In this document: positions 1-13,420 of the stretch, piece by piece
How the letters are laid out: every line of letters starts with the position of its first letter
How positions within the stretch are numbered: position 1 is the stretch's first letter
NCBI RefSeq assembly: GCF_014839835.1
Contig: NC_071617.1
Coordinates: 37,583,652 to 37,647,651, forward strand
Source of the DNA: Dryobates pubescens
Taxonomy: Eukaryota > Chordata > Aves > Piciformes > Picidae
Direction: 5' to 3'
DNA: 64,000 nt
Notes under the pieces: generated by a model
Seen by the model: the letters and a program-made list of their open reading frames with translations, nothing else
Told to the model about the DNA's origin: nothing
Databases searched by the model: none
Position numbers and translations under genes: made by a program

Positions 1-2118
1 AACTGATTGTACCTAATTAAATTTCCCATGCATATTTCTACCACTGGCAGAAGCTATCTCAGAGCTGGCTGAGGTTACCTGAGAAGTTGGGGAAAGCGAT
101 AGAGATCACACAAAACTGACCAAGGGCAAATGCAGTGCCTAGGTTTATAAAGAGGGAACAGATGAGCAAGATAACTGGAGCCCAGCTGGCTTAAGTCCAG
201 TGCCCAGAAAAACACTGTAAGAACAGATCAGGCTACTTGCAAATACATGAAAGATGCCAAGCCAGATGAGTGATGGCAAAATGCAGATTAATGAGGAAAT
301 AATGTGGAACCCATTTCAGGCTTCTGTGAGAGGATAAAAATGGAAATCATCACGCTATGTAAGCAACAGATGTGCTTTGACTAAGTAAAGCTTGGCATTT
401 TCTCACACAGCATGCTTATAAGAGAGGTGACTTGAGTCCAAGAGTCATTGTCAGTAAATCCCTGGTCAAACTGGAAGGGTACATCAAGCATGGAAGCCAG
501 TCTATGGTACTACGCTGTATCTTTACTGGTGCTTTGGATACCGAGAGCCTGGTCTACAATTACTGCATTTGCAGTCAATCACTAGGGTGGAAGGACTTCC
601 AAGACACAGGAGACAGCCTAAGAATTCAAAATTATCCCAAGTGGAGAAAACAGTTTGATAAAGGCAAGAGAACATGCAAACTTGATATGGATTTCTAGAG
701 GAATAGACACTGACAAGGCAACACCTGGCTACACAGCTGTCCTACCAAGATTAGGTGTTAGCAGTGTCACAACACCTTGCTGCTGTGGGGACGGGTGAGC
801 ATCATACTGGGTCACACCATGCAGCGGTGAGATGTGTGAAAACATGAATTGATACTCCCTCTATTTAGCACCAATTTGGCCTCAGCAGAAATTAGCCATT
901 TGGGATGCTACAGTTTGAGGAAATACTGACCAGCAGCCTGAAGGAAAACAGCAAGAGCAACTAGTCATGGTGTAGGAAAGGATGGAGCGAATTTGGATTG
1001 TTCCTGTGAGGGAAAAGAAGGCTGAGAAGAGATGCAGTAAGTTTTTCACAATCGAAACCAAGAGCTGCAAAGGACATGGGAGATGTCAACAAGACTGCTG
1101 GGATAGGAAGACCAATGGGATTAAATTGCAGAGAAGAGATCCCAACTCAAATGCCTCCCCAAAAGGGCAACAGAGCCCTGCCAGGACCATGCTGGGGAGC
1201 TGTGGGTTACCACACCACAGGCTTTTCATGGACACATTGGAGAAATGTCTGCCAAGGGCAATTTAAGGGTGTGCATTCTGAATGAGAAGTGCCATGTCAG
1301 ACCTCCTAAGTGTCACAAGATAGAACACTGTTACCTCTCCAAATGCCTGCAAGCAAGAAGACGACTCTGGTAGCTGTGGTGGTGGTCACTAACATTTCTC
1401 TTTAACTGCTACCAAAAAGAAGTAGTGTGATTTCTGTTTTAAAGGTGATGAAACTGGGGCACATATCCCTGCTTGCATAAAAGTTTGGCATTTGATTGAG
1501 CAGAGTTGGGCAAGAAGGTCAGAGCGCTCCTTTCCAGAATGTGTAATCTTGTCACCAGAGATCTGGTGGAGCAGTTACCCAGTTGGAATATGCTTGTTGA
1601 TAAAATTATCAAGGTTAGAAGCAGGGCTCATTTTTGCATCTATGTTATGTTGCTCAGGGAAATTGGTAAAAAGAAACTCTTGCATTTAATTTATAGAACA
1701 GTTCATAACAAGTTTTATTTCTTTCAGGAGGTGTTTGCATAAGAGAAACCTGAAGATTTCATGGCCCTTCATCTATCTGTGAAATTGATGCATTCCTCTT
1801 GCTCTCCAAAGCAGGTCTTTCCTCCCCTGTAAATGTCTTTCTAGGGTTACACACTGCAGAAAGTGATGTAGTTGTCTGTTATGCCCAAAGGAAGAGGACA
1901 GTTACAATAACAGACTTATTCTTCTGATCTGTAGATGGGAGGGCTGAGAAGCTTTGACCTCCTTTGAAAAATCTCAGGGGGACAGAAACCGAGAGTTATT
2001 TCTGAAACATCCTTACAAAGCATTTTTAAATCCCTTGATGAGAAATACCCCATGGTAGTGACTATATCAGTAACTAACTGTGCTGTTATCAGCAAGACTG
2101 CAGCCAGCAAATCAAGGG
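1..2118. other. No recognisable gene
   Basis: Unique-looking sequence with only short chance frames. I recognise no exon, RNA gene or repeat. Confidence 0.5.
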
Positions 2119-2525
2119 ATGCAACTATCCCACATCACACCTGGGCACTGTATCCAGTTTTGGTACCCCAAGGTCAAGAGGGACATTGGAAAACTGGTGG
2201 GGTAAGCACACGAAGATGGTTATGGAGTTGGAGACATTGGCACATGAAGTCTGAAGGGTTTGGTTCATTCAACCTAGGGATGCAAGGGCTAGGGTGATTT
2301 CATCTTGCTCTCAGTGCTGGAAATGGGGTTTGTGAGGATGGAGTGACAGTCAAGACATTACAGGACAGATTTTTTTTTTTTCCAGCCACAAGAAAAAAAG
2401 TCTCCATTGTGAGACCAGCTAATGGCTGGAAGAGGTTGCCCAGTGGAGTGGTGCAATTTCCCTAGATGGAAACAAGCAGGACTTGGCAATGGTCTGTGTC
2501 ATCTAACCTAAAACCCTGCTTCCAG
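2119..2525 (+). mobile_element. Old CR1 LINE 3' fragment
   Basis: Matches CR1 pol 3' sequence in order: GGGCACTGTATCCAGTTTTG, then CACGAAGATGGTTA, then GAAGAGGTTGCCCAGTGGAG, then the gene-end region. It is strongly diverged with gaps, so it is an old insertion. Confidence 0.75.
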
Positions 2526-3077
2526 CACATATTGGCCCAGCTGCTCTGGCCATGGCCAAGATGGGCTTTCCCCGAGGTGGTTTTTTTCTGTCAATACAGA
2601 GAGTTGCTGGAGACTTAAGGAGACAGCATCTCTGCAAGAGTCTTACTTCCACTTCATCTTTTTTTTTTCCAAGATAGAGCACTGAGTAGCAACAGCTGGC
2701 AGCACAAGGGTATCTTTAGCATCCTGTCAGCTATGTTCATGCAAAGCATCTGTGTGTGTCACAGACACCACAGCTACACCACCCATTTTATCACACACCT
2801 CCTTACTAAGAGAAGCACAGCTACACCAGTGCTAGGCCTGCAGTGTTATGTTCCTGGAAAGGACTAGTGATGGCATGATCCATTTCATACAAGGTGCCAG
2901 GACCTGGATGGTGGATGCTTGCCAGTGGAAAAGCAACTCAGCAATGGAAAGTGAAGAATATAAATTTCAAAATGTCTTCACTGGCCCAACTCTGCTGCAG
3001 CTGGGATCAGTAGTAAAAAAAAAATACTAGTTATGGTTTCTTTCTTTGGTTTGGGTTGGTTTTTGGTGGGGTTTTTT

Positions 3078-3129
<52 letters not shown>

Positions 3130-4153
3130 CGGGGGAAGTGTTGGTTTTGGTTGTTGGTGGTGGTTGTTTGTTTGTATTGGTTGGTTCCCCCCCCCTTCCC
3201 TTCTCCAGATAGACTTTTTAGTCCCTTGCCTTCTGACTTTGTTTTGGAATGCTGTTTAGTTATGAAACAAGCTGGATCCTGCTGAGATTTCTCTGTCAGA
3301 TAAGACAAGTTCAGATAAAAGCAGCTCTAGTCACGGAAAAGCTCCTATGTCAAGAAAATGGAACTTAGCAGTATTTTTTTTCCTTAAAGGAATAAAAAAG
3401 CAGCAATGTGGCTCCTATTCCTTTTTTAATGAACAAAATAATCTTGTAAAAATCAACTGGCAGATCAGATAAACAAAACTTCTGCTCAGGGTTAGAAAGC
3501 GAGGACATTTGTCTCCAGATACAATTTGAGTGCATCTTCTTTTCTGGTTTTGTTTCACTGTGCAAGCTGTGAGCATTATCCTTCCACAGCCTCTCCCCAG
3601 GCTAAGATCTGGCTCCCTCACCACCTTCTTAAGCTGCTCCATTATCTTCTTAAGAATATGAGTTTGTTCCATGATCTATTGACTTCAGCAAGAACTTGGG
3701 TCAGATAAAGAGGAAGTTTTTCAAGCTTAGTGAAAAGTATCTGTGCAGAGGTGGGGTGCCCTAGGTGGCCACCTCTCTATGTGCCAAACCAAAGCACATG
3801 GACCAAAGTCTGGGGCCGGCCCTGCCCTTAAGTGCGAGAGTGGGAGATGCCACAGAGGATGTTCACATCTGTCCTGTCACCCCCAGCTCAGGCAGGGTGG
3901 CAGCTCCAGCTGCTGTTTCAAGCCTACCCTGCTGAAATCCCTTAGACCTTTGCCTAGGCCTTTACACAAATAGGAGAACATCCTTAACAATTAATTTGCA
4001 ATACCAGTTGCACTGGAGTTTGTGAGAAACCTTTCCCATAACCCATGCTCCCACCTCACCCCTAACTGAAGAAGCCTTCTTGAAATACCAAACAAACCAA
4101 GTGAAGTAATTTCTCCATGACTTGCATAACACTGAGAGACTGCAAGAGAAGAA
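2526..4153. other. No recognisable gene
   Basis: Apart from the poly-G tract, nothing here matches a gene or a transposon I know. Confidence 0.5.
3043..3195. repeat. T/G-rich simple sequence with a 50-base poly-G run
   Basis: T/G-only tract (GGTTTGGGTTGG type) containing uninterrupted G at 3080-3129, then C, then five more G. It ends in a C9 run. Frames through it encode only Gly or Pro runs and are not genes. Confidence 0.95.
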
Positions 4154-5240
4154 GAGAATCATAGAATGTTTGGGGTTGAAAGGGACATTTAAACATCATC
4201 TGCTTAAGTCCCCTGCAGAGAGAAAAAAACATCTTAACTAGATCAGGTTGCTCAGAGCTCTCCAACTTGACTTTGACTTTTGATCTTCTCTTACAGTGGA
4301 AGGAACTTTACCCTCTGAGTCCCCCTCATGTAGTCCATCCACTTGGGAGATATGAAAAGAAAGGCTCCCAGAGAAGACTGAGGCAAAGTAATTGTTAAGT
4401 AACTCAGTCTTCTCCTCATCATTACAGCTTGACAGTTGTGCTCATCAGGGTTGGGTATGCTTTCTTTGACCTTCCTTTTCTGGCTGACATACCTGTAGAA
4501 GCCCTTATTATTCCTTGGCAAGTTCTGCTCCCGCCATGCCTTGGCCAGTATTCCTATGCTATTCCCAGAATACCTGTCCCTGCTTCCACTGCCTGTGCAT
4601 TTCCTTCTTGCCCCTTACCTTGACCAGCAGGTCTTGAGTCAGCCATGGTGGTCTCTTTAATTTCCTGTCTGACTTCTTACACTTGGGGATTTTGAGCTCT
4701 TGCACTCTATGAAAAGCATCCTTAAATATCTGCCAGCTCTGTTCCACTTGTCTCTGAGGGCTGTTTACCAGTGAGTCCAACTGACTAACTCCTTGAAAAG
4801 CTGGAGGTTTGCTTTTCCAAAATTCAAGGTCCTGACTTTACTCTTTGTCTGACCCACACCTCACAGGGCTGTGAACTCCACCAGTGTGTGATCACTGCAG
4901 CATAGGCTGCCTCCATTCCTGGGATCACAAATAAGCCCACTTGCATTGGTGACCGTCGGGTCCAGCATTGCGTTCCCTCCCGTGGGGCCATCTATTACCT
5001 CGCTTAAGAAGTTATCTTCCATGCATTCCAGGAGTCTCCTGGATTGCCTACAGCTTGCCATGCTACTTTCCAGCAGATGTTGGGCTGGTTGAAGCCTGGT
5101 AGCAGAAGGAGAACATATAAGCACGAAGCCTCCTGTAAGCTGAAGTAAGAAGGCACTGTCAATAGCCTCCTCTTGATCAGGCATTCTGTAGTAGACACCA
5201 ACCAAGAGGTTCCAAGAGGGTCCATGTCCAGAGACACATC
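4154..5240 (-). mobile_element. CR1 LINE with internal deletion (endonuclease and linker part plus 3' end)
   Basis: On the minus strand, CR1 ORF2 pieces appear in order: endonuclease domain (VGVYYRMPDQEEA, then SRRLLECMEDNFLSEVIDGP, then SDHTLVEFT; 5205 down to 4861), the linker (KKSDRKLKRPPWLTQDLLVK, then KGFYRYVSQKRKVKESIP; 4780 down to 4420), and then directly a CR1 3' end (4270 down to 4154, closing on an AGAATCATAGAAT-type terminus). The whole reverse-transcriptase domain, about 1.5 kb, is missing. The frame is broken in several places, so the copy is dead and fairly old. Confidence 0.85.
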
Positions 5241-5403
5241 TGGAGGTACACCACTGCTTTACTTTATTTGCTTGTTAGCTTTGTCAAGTTAAATATTTGT
5301 TTAGAAAAAAGATTATGTTGCCATTTTTAAATGCAGTTTGTGACAGGGATCATTCAGGAGGTGATGATCTCCCAACCCTTTACTTTGTAAGGATTTTAGA
5401 ATT

Positions 5404-5424
5404 TTTATTTATTTATTTATTTTA
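5404..5424. repeat. (TTTA)n microsatellite
   Basis: About five copies of a TTTA unit. Confidence 0.9.
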
Positions 5425-5519
5425 ACAAATTAATATAAAGGCACTGTTGGGAAAGGAGCCGTATCAAAATACGGCCACAATGTTCAGGACAAACCGGAAA
5501 ACTAAATCTTGACTGGTAT

Positions 5520-5960
5520 TTTGGCCGCATCAGCAAGCAGTGCGGTCCCCGGGGCTGGCCCCGCTCCACCTCCCGGCGGGCACACCGGTGCCTCTGGCAG
5601 GCGGCTGCGCTCGGCGGGCCAGGCAGGAACAGAGGGAAGCCCGACACTGACCCCTAGTGTCGGCCGGCCCTCCCCCTCCCCAAAATAACTCCTGTGTCGG
5701 ACACGGGCAACCGCTGCTGAGCAAAACGCGGCTCTCCGGCGCGCCTCGCAGCGAGCTCTGCGGACCGCGGGCCGCTGAAGCCGGCCGGGCAGGGCGGCCC
5801 CGCGCTCCCTGGCGCACGGCGGATGGCTGCAGGCCGGGGCTGTAGGCGCTGCCGGCAGCCATCGCAGAGTACCTGACCTACGTTTAGCACGCAGCGAGGA
5901 GAGCGAAAAGAGGTTACCGCAACGGGAAGCGCCCAGTTTTCAGCGAACTACTGTGCAACG
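5520..5960. promoter_or_regulatory. Orphan CpG island
   Basis: About 440 bases rich in G+C and CpG, inside AT-rich surroundings and well separated from MEMO1. It looks like a promoter, but no reading frame in it resembles a protein I know; I tested SRD5A2 exon 1, a neighbour expected on synteny, and it does not fit. It includes a perfect 8-bp inverted repeat (CCGACACT at 5641-5648, AGTGTCGG at 5656-5663). It could start a lncRNA or hold a non-coding first exon. Confidence 0.65.
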
Positions 5961-8900
5961 ATGGAAAACATGTCCCTGCTTGTCAGCACTTTGCTTGCAG
6001 AGAAGGCCAATTCCTCAGGTTCATCCGCGATTAGGAGCAAGGGCAGTTTTTCCGAAGACTTGCTGATCAGAAGAGAGTTCACCTGCATTTAGCAGACTTC
6101 ACCTCTGAACCGAGACTCATGACCCCACCCCATGGAGTGCCAGCTCCAGCAAGCCCACTGAGGCCACCCTCTTCTCCAAAGGTTTCTGCTGCAGAGCTGG
6201 AATAGGAAACCTCTCAACCCACCTTTGTCCCAACCTTCATGAACAGGTTAACCGTCTGGTTAAAGTTTCCTTACTCTTGACAGAAATCTTATGCATTGAG
6301 TTTCAGGGGGTTGTTTGGCTTCTTAAGGTTCGGGGGGTTTAAAGCGAACACTTGACACCTGCCATAATGCATCTGTTACCCACTTTACTGCAACTATTTT
6401 CCCCACACAACCTCAATGCTTTGGAGTTGTCTTGCAAGTACGTGAGGCACACATCAGTAATGCATCCCATTTCCCTGCCACCAAGGTAATTTCTCTGATG
6501 GTTAAACACTGACCATATACCCCAGAGTCAAGTGCTCTTATATAACGACTGAGTCTTCAGGACAGCTTCAAAGCAGCATTTGGTTACATCTCAGTCTTGC
6601 AAACAAAAACCCATTTCCTATAGAAAGTGCAGTTTCTCCCTGAAAGCAGTTGTGATACCAACCAAGTCAGCATTCTCAGACCAGCCCTCTGTAGCAGACA
6701 TCTTACTGATGTCACTGTAACAGTGGCCCTTTGGACTGTAAGCATAAAGGAAAATATTATTTTTATCATTAAAAAAATATGCCTGAATTCAACACCAATT
6801 CAGCACATCTGAGCTTCAAGGCTCACTCTTCAAGTCTTCAACAATCTCTGGGGACAAACAAAAGTCATCAAGGTATTTAAGTATGAGCCAACACATCTCA
6901 GGGGATGCCTTTCCCTACCCCTACCTGCTCAACAGCCCAGCAGCTCAGTCAAGCCACCGCGGCCCAGGCACTCAAATAACACTCCATGCTGCAAGAGTTC
7001 AGAAGAAAAATTATATAATAAACACCCTTTATTAAAAAAGAGACTTCACCTAAAAGCACTGCTCTTGTCAGTCTTGTGAAGCTGCAGTCACAGGCTCAGG
7101 TAAGTCATTTCTCACCATTCACTGGGGGGGGGGGGGGGGGGGGGGGGAAATCTGAGTCGTTTAGGTTTGGAGAATTACTATTTTAATGCTTAACACAATG
7201 TATTATTCCTTTTATCATTTAGGTCTTTGTCATACCCAGAGGAGATACAGTGCCACTGAAGTCTACATTTTCACTACTGACTTCACTCACAGCAGATTTG
7301 AAGCCCTAGGTAGTTCTTTAATGGTATGTAAACACAACTACTAGCATTGGGATATATTTTTGTTTGAAAACAGTAATAACTGTAGTTTCACAAGCTTGGA
7401 AAGAAGTATGAAGAACTGCTTCTAGGGAACACATATTTGCATTAAAGTCAAGCTGAGCTAATTATTTACTCATCTTAAATCTACTGAGAACCAAACACAT
7501 TGCCTTAGCAGCCTACAGGGTATGCGAGTCCATCTGTAACCTTTTCTGCATAAAGCCAAGACACTTTTAACCTGTAGGTTAAAGATAACATCATAGGATT
7601 CTCACTTTCATCTTCAATAAACTGAACTACACTTGACAAAAATACTTCCAACATTTCTTATCTTTGAAGTAGCATTAGCAGGCTGCCCACCACTGCACTC
7701 AGCCCAAAGCTCCACTGGGTAGTGTTTTGCAGTATGTCAACTCCCAGACAGGACAGCAGGACAGATGCTGACATGATACTGGAAAACCAACCATTTTATT
7801 TCCCATCTATGCCTATGCAAATTTCTTAGCCCTTTCCAAAAAGGTCCAAGCCTCTGCCACAGCCCTCCCCTCTGCCCCCAAAACCAGAAAGCATAAGCAA
7901 ACTTCACATAATCACTTTCTTAATTTAGACCAATCACTACCACAGCATTTTAATTTCTGGAGTATAAGCAATGCAAGAGATAGCAAAGGCCCTGGTATTA
8001 GGGAATGCAAATGCTAAAGAGGTACCAGATAAGACGGGAAGAAGCCAATGCTGAGTTTTCGGCTAGTGTTGGGATAACCTCCAAATGACAGCAGGCATCT
8101 GGAAGTTGTCTGCAGTAAGCATGGACAAATTGTTTTCAAAATTAGACAAAACTAAGTAAGAAAAAAATTAAAAGCCCTAGAAACAATTAGAATAGAGGCA
8201 ATAGATTTTTGCATTACTGAAAGAATAGTCAGTTGGTCCCTACAGACCAATTCCAAATCGTGTTTTGCAACCATCTATTGAAAGGGCCATCTGGCTGCAC
8301 TGTGGACCCCGAAACAACACATCTTACATCTCTGGAGTGAACTGAACTGAATCCTGAAATTCAGCTTTTCTTCACACTAAAGATGTTCTAATAAGCTAGC
8401 TTCAAAGTTTCTCACAGGAGTAGGAAGGCGAAGGGTCACTTCTACAAGGGACTTTAATCATTCCTCCATGAATGTTAATAGTTTGGGCAATTTTTGAGAG
8501 TAATCAGATGCTGTTTAGCACACTGAACTCAGCCTGAGAAAATAACAACTGCAAATTATGGTAACTGGTGACTGATGTAATTTGAAAGCAAAGCTTCCTT
8601 TCATGCAGAGAGCATTTTTTTTGTGAGTGAGTAAGGGGAAAAGGACAACCATGAAATGGAAAAGACCTACACAAACCACCAAAACAACATTCTGCAGCAC
8701 AGGGAGACTGTGTGCAGGAATCAAACAGAAAGCACCCATTTCAGTGCTTGAAATGTCCATTGAAAATTCCTCTGTAGAGCCCTACAACAAAATCCAGAAC
8801 CTCTGAGACACAGCAATGAGCCCGACTGGGAAACAGCAAGAGCAAGAGCTAGACCTGAAAATGCCTGTGTGAACCCAGCACTTCTAAAAGCTTGAAGAGA

Positions 8901-9864
8901 GGAGACTGCACTGGAGTAAGTGTTCAGTTCAATGCCACTCAAGTCATGATCTTAAAAATAAAATAAAGCCAAGCAATTGTTGTGAACTGAGGCAGGCTGG
9001 GAGTTGAAGCAGCTACTTGGAAGTGCTGCTTCACCATGCAGAGAGTTGCAAGGGGCGCATGCTCCTGGACTCAGTCAAAAGCAAGCTGTAGCCCCCAGTG
9101 CCCACAGAGCCATTCACCACCCTGCAGCGGGATGTCTGCATTTCCTCCTGCTTCTGCTGATCAAAACCTGAAGCAGAAGACCTCTTGCTCCATTTCAGCA
9201 TCAAAAACATAAAGCTTAAGTACTCAGAATTCAGTACTTTAAAAACACTTTTTAAAGACAGCGTTTTAAACAAATTCATAAAAACTCTTGTGAATGAGAA
9301 CAGAAAAAACCACAGAAGTGTTTTAATCCAGAGTTTTACACGTTGAACACTTCTCTACAGGGCCAACATTTTAAAATGAGAATCATGTCCCTGGCTGGAT
9401 CTATTGCACCAGATGAATGGTCAGAGCTGCCATCCTGTGCACAGAAGTAACCTCCACAAAATTGAACATCACTGAATATTCAATATTGTCCAAACCACAT
9501 ACTCTTTCTTCCATAATGCTATATCCAACTGTATATTTAAGTGAGAATAATGTGTGGTAAAGCTAAAATAACAAAGCTAGTCTTGAAGCAAGATCTTCTC
9601 AGGAAATTATTTGCTTTTCCTTCTGACATGTTTTAAACTGATATACCAGCAAACTGAAAGTCAAGTCCCTTCAGCCCCCCAGAAGAGCAAAGCAAACTGA
9701 CTTCTTCGAAGTCAAGTATTTTCTGCTTTCTGACAAACAGGGGTTTTACAACAAATCCTTCCAGGCTAGAGCAGATTTCACAATGCTTTACATTTCTCTC
9801 TGAAGGGGCTTCTGAACTGTCAGTACTGGTTATTATTACTAGGCACAGAAATTCCCATTTTAAT
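5961..9864. other. No recognisable gene
   Basis: AT-rich sequence with only short chance frames. A 24-base poly-G run lies at 7124-7147. An AATAAA on each strand near 7018-7033 might end an unseen transcript, but nothing supports one. Confidence 0.45.
7124..7147. repeat. Poly-G run (24)
   Basis: Uninterrupted G homopolymer. Confidence 0.95.
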
Positions 9865-12035
9865 TAAAAACTTTATTTTTAAATACATTACAAAGTTTAC
9901 ATGTGCAATGCTTTCACTGCAAGAGATTTTGCAACACTCTGCTGAGCAAAATGGCTTCAAGCAAAACTTGACACTCTTCCAGTTATGTTTTGTTTTTATT
10001 AAAACTATGTTACAGAAGATGCAACTCAGGCATTTGTATTCAGAAGCCAATTACTATGTTTACCTTAGGGAGAAAGTATATAGTTAATTGTTCTAGTTAA
10101 GTGTGTGGTTCAATAATGACATTAAACATTTGGGGTAAGACTGAAAGAAACGTGACTCCTAATTATACTTGTATTCACCAAAGATGTATTATAATTTGAG
10201 TTAATCTTTATGATCAAACTGCTTTTAAAATAAGGCACAGTCAGAGAAGTATTTATAAGGATTGGCTACCAATCCAGTTGTGCCTACACAGCCTTCTTGC
10301 TGGTCTGTCAAAAGTAATCTGAAAGCTGTTTTCCCTGTCTGCTGCTGAGACTTTGAGAATAAGGCAGCGTAATAAGGCAACTGAAAGAATGGACATGTGA
10401 AGGAGCTCGGCAACTGAAAGGAATTCTGAACATCTGCAAAGTAGTTCATTTTGTAAATGGAGCATTCACCTGTTTATTTAAATGGTGGCCAACTGTGTGA
10501 TAAGGAAAATAGAAATGGTGTGAGCAGTGCATGTTTGCAAAAGGGTATTATAATAGGAATAAAGATGATGTCTGGTATGCTTTCAGGTGAAGACTTTGAA
10601 TGTTGTGGAAGTCGTTGCACACAAAGATAATATAAATTGAATTCTGAAGTTCCCCTCTACCACTCAGAAAAGCTGAATGCACCAGGACTTTGCCTGATAG
10701 CAGGTGAAGCAACAGGGAATGAAATCTCCATTTAGATAATGAGACAGTACTGCCATCCTACTTTGCATTTCTTATTAGAACAAAAGGAGGACTTCAGGAA
10801 TGATAACTCAAGTATACTACACCATTATTTTGGCTGGAAAATAGTTTGGGACCTCTTAAGATGATGATGTTTACAGACTATGAAACAATTCTACCCAAAG
10901 AATGGAAAGAAATTAAACCAAAACCAAACAAAAACAACACAAAGAAGCAGCCTTACCTTTCCCTCCCAGTTAAATCTGTGAGGAATAATTGCTGGAGCTT
11001 AGCACTGTATGGCTTCTCTGCCCTATGAATGCCTGACAGAATTAAAAAATAAATGAATTTCAAGCTACTGTTTGTCTTTAAGTAATTCCAAATAAAAAGA
11101 CTGCATCTATTTCACTTCAACAAACATACTGAGCATAAAAGTCATTAAAAGTGTAAAGTATATCAATTTGTATCACCTACTAAAAGATACTACTTTTACA
11201 GAGAACTGTATAACTAAGAGTATACAAAAGCTTTTTCAATTCTTTTGCACAGCTGAGCTCATAGTGCAGGTTTAAGATTATTTTAAAATCTATAAATGAA
11301 GTAGTCAAAAATTACTGAATATAAAATGCATTCTTAAGTATTTCACAGCAGCGCCGAATTATCTAGCGTAAGAACTGAGGATAAAGGATGTTAATGACAA
11401 GTAGCCACCAAGAACACAAAGCAATAAATTTAAATCAGACTATTTTAGGTTTGTGTAGCCCTTTATTAGCAACTAAAATAGAAGATACCTGTTGTACATC
11501 ATGGGTAGTAACTGACTATACTGGAGTTTTATTATATTCTAATACAGGTTCATTTATAAATGCGTTGTTCTCCTTTTTGATTAAAAAGCTTCCACCCCTT
11601 TTCTTCAGTTTACAACTTGCGAAACTATTCTGAAAGCTGCATACATGTGCACAGGTCTGCAAAGAGTGCAAATTTAGGATATGGTAAATGCTTTACATCT
11701 TCTATCTGTAAGGACTGTTTGCCACCATGCCTCCATAGCCATTATCTTTCCCCACCCCACCCCCACCCCCAAAAAAAAAGGGGGGAAAAAAAAAGAAAAG
11801 AGAAAAAAAGATCACAAAAGGTTTTGATACCAGCCTTCCTTCTGTTGTCCTAGACAAGAAAGCATTTTTAAATGAGTCAAAACTAAGGAAGGACTACACC
11901 TACTACAAAAGAAGAGAGTTCTATTAGTTTGAGGTTTCAGTATACCCAAAGACCAAGGACTGTATCTTTGTAAGGGCTAGGCTGGGACCCCGTATACAGA
12001 GTGTGTGCAGGTGCCATCCCTGAGCATTCAGCAGT
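9865..12035 (-). other. MEMO1: Probable MEMO1 3' UTR and candidate poly(A) signals
   Basis: The sequence directly after the MEMO1 stop has no other gene in it and is AT-rich. Minus-strand AATAAA hexamers that could end the transcript lie at 11462-11467, 10473-10478, 9995-10000 and 9872-9877. The last is followed by a U-rich stretch and looks the most typical. I cannot tell from sequence alone which are used, so the extent given here is the longest plausible one. A C-rich then A/G-rich simple tract (11750-11815) lies inside it. Confidence 0.4.
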
Positions 12036-12167
12036 TCAGTGGACCATAAGTGCTCCAGCTGCGTAACTCACTGAGCTGTCTTGCCAGTTTCGACACTGGC
12101 TTGACTGAGCATAATTCAAAAATGAAAAGCTCATATTCATTCCATTCTTCTGGAGCTCACTGATAGC
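12036..12167 (-). CDS. MEMO1: MEMO1 coding exon 9, with stop
   Basis: Encodes AISELQKNGMNMSFSFLNYA through AAGALMVH and a TGA stop at 12036-12038. Human ends AAGALTVH, so only one residue differs at the C terminus. The 3' UTR continues to the left. Confidence 0.97.
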   Translation of the reverse strand, partial: AISELQKNGMNMSFSFLNYAQSSQCRNWQDSSVSYAAGALMVH

Positions 12168-13420
12168 CTGAAGAGAGAAAAAAAGGAAAAGAGAAAAAAG
12201 CTGGTTTTAAAAATTACCAGTGAAATTGTGACTTTCTACATCTCAATCTTCTCCCCTCTCCCCAGGGGTCCTTGACCATCTCCCACAATACAGTAATAGT
12301 ATATGCATCTCCAAGTAACTTGTGCACCTAATCCATTTCTGTAGTGTTTCATTCACTGACACTCCCCCCACTGCACTAGGTACATCCATACAGTTTATAG
12401 AGCAATGTTAAACAACCTTTCAAAATAAATCCTTTGGGAACAACACTTTAGTTCCATAGGGAATGTACACAGAAACACAGATGTAGTGAATAAAAAACAA
12501 ATAACAAAACCACCCACACTACGGACACCTTTTAGATAATATTTCTTCCACTAAGGAAAGAATGTATCAAGACAATTTATTAAAGTGTGATTATTAGCAA
12601 AAGTGAATGAACAAAATTTTGCTCAGATTCGCTGCAAAACAAACCACCACCTGAAGCTGAGTTGGATATTTTTGCAGAGTTGTCAGAGTACTGAATTTTG
12701 CTACATGCATCCCCCGTATTGGCAGTGCTCACACAAATCTTTATAGACCCTAAAGTTCCTTTCAATGTTCTTCATATAGACTACATTTCCAGTGAATTAA
12801 GTTTTCCCATTTTTAAAAGATTAATGTGCTTCCTCTTTCAGATTTGAATTACACCAGCTGTGACCCAATTTAGACAACTAAGTGAAGCCAGGTTTATGTC
12901 TCCACTGCATCACCAAAGCAGAATAGGGTAACTAGTAAGTACCAGTTAATCTGAATTCTAATTGCCCTCAATTTACAAGTTCACACTGCACTAATACAGA
13001 AACAATCTTTCATCATATCTGCAGAACCCAAAAAAGCTGCCATCACAAGGCACTCAACAGCCAGCTAATAGCAATACAGAAAAAGAAGTATACATTTTTG
13101 CAAGTATTGATTCAAAAGAGTAAGCATGTACTTCTTCAGGGAGATGAATTTCTTTATTTAGGGGCAAGAGAAAAATCAATTAAATTCAAAAGGAACATGA
13201 TACCTCGTTTCCCTTAGGAGAAGAAAGAGCTGAAAACCCTCAGCCTTTGCAAAAGCTTAGATTTGTCTATGTGCAACACATGGAAATAGAGAACACTTGG
13301 AAAAATAATTAATTCAAGACTTCATTTTAGAACTAAGGAATACTCCAGGAATATTGTGTTCAAAACAATGTAAGCATTTTGCTAGAGATTACATTTTTCA
13401 ACAAATCAGGAGTTACTTAC
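12168..13420 (-). other. MEMO1: MEMO1 intron 8
   Basis: AT-rich, GT-AG. No repeat or exon recognised. Confidence 0.85.

Noticed and set aside
3027-3308. Poly-Gly / poly-Pro frames
   Set aside because: Products of the poly-G tract, not genes.
5530-5890. Coding exon (SRD5A2 exon 1 considered) in the orphan CpG island
   Set aside because: None of the frames shows the hydrophobic, conserved sequence expected of a steroid 5-alpha-reductase, or any family I know.
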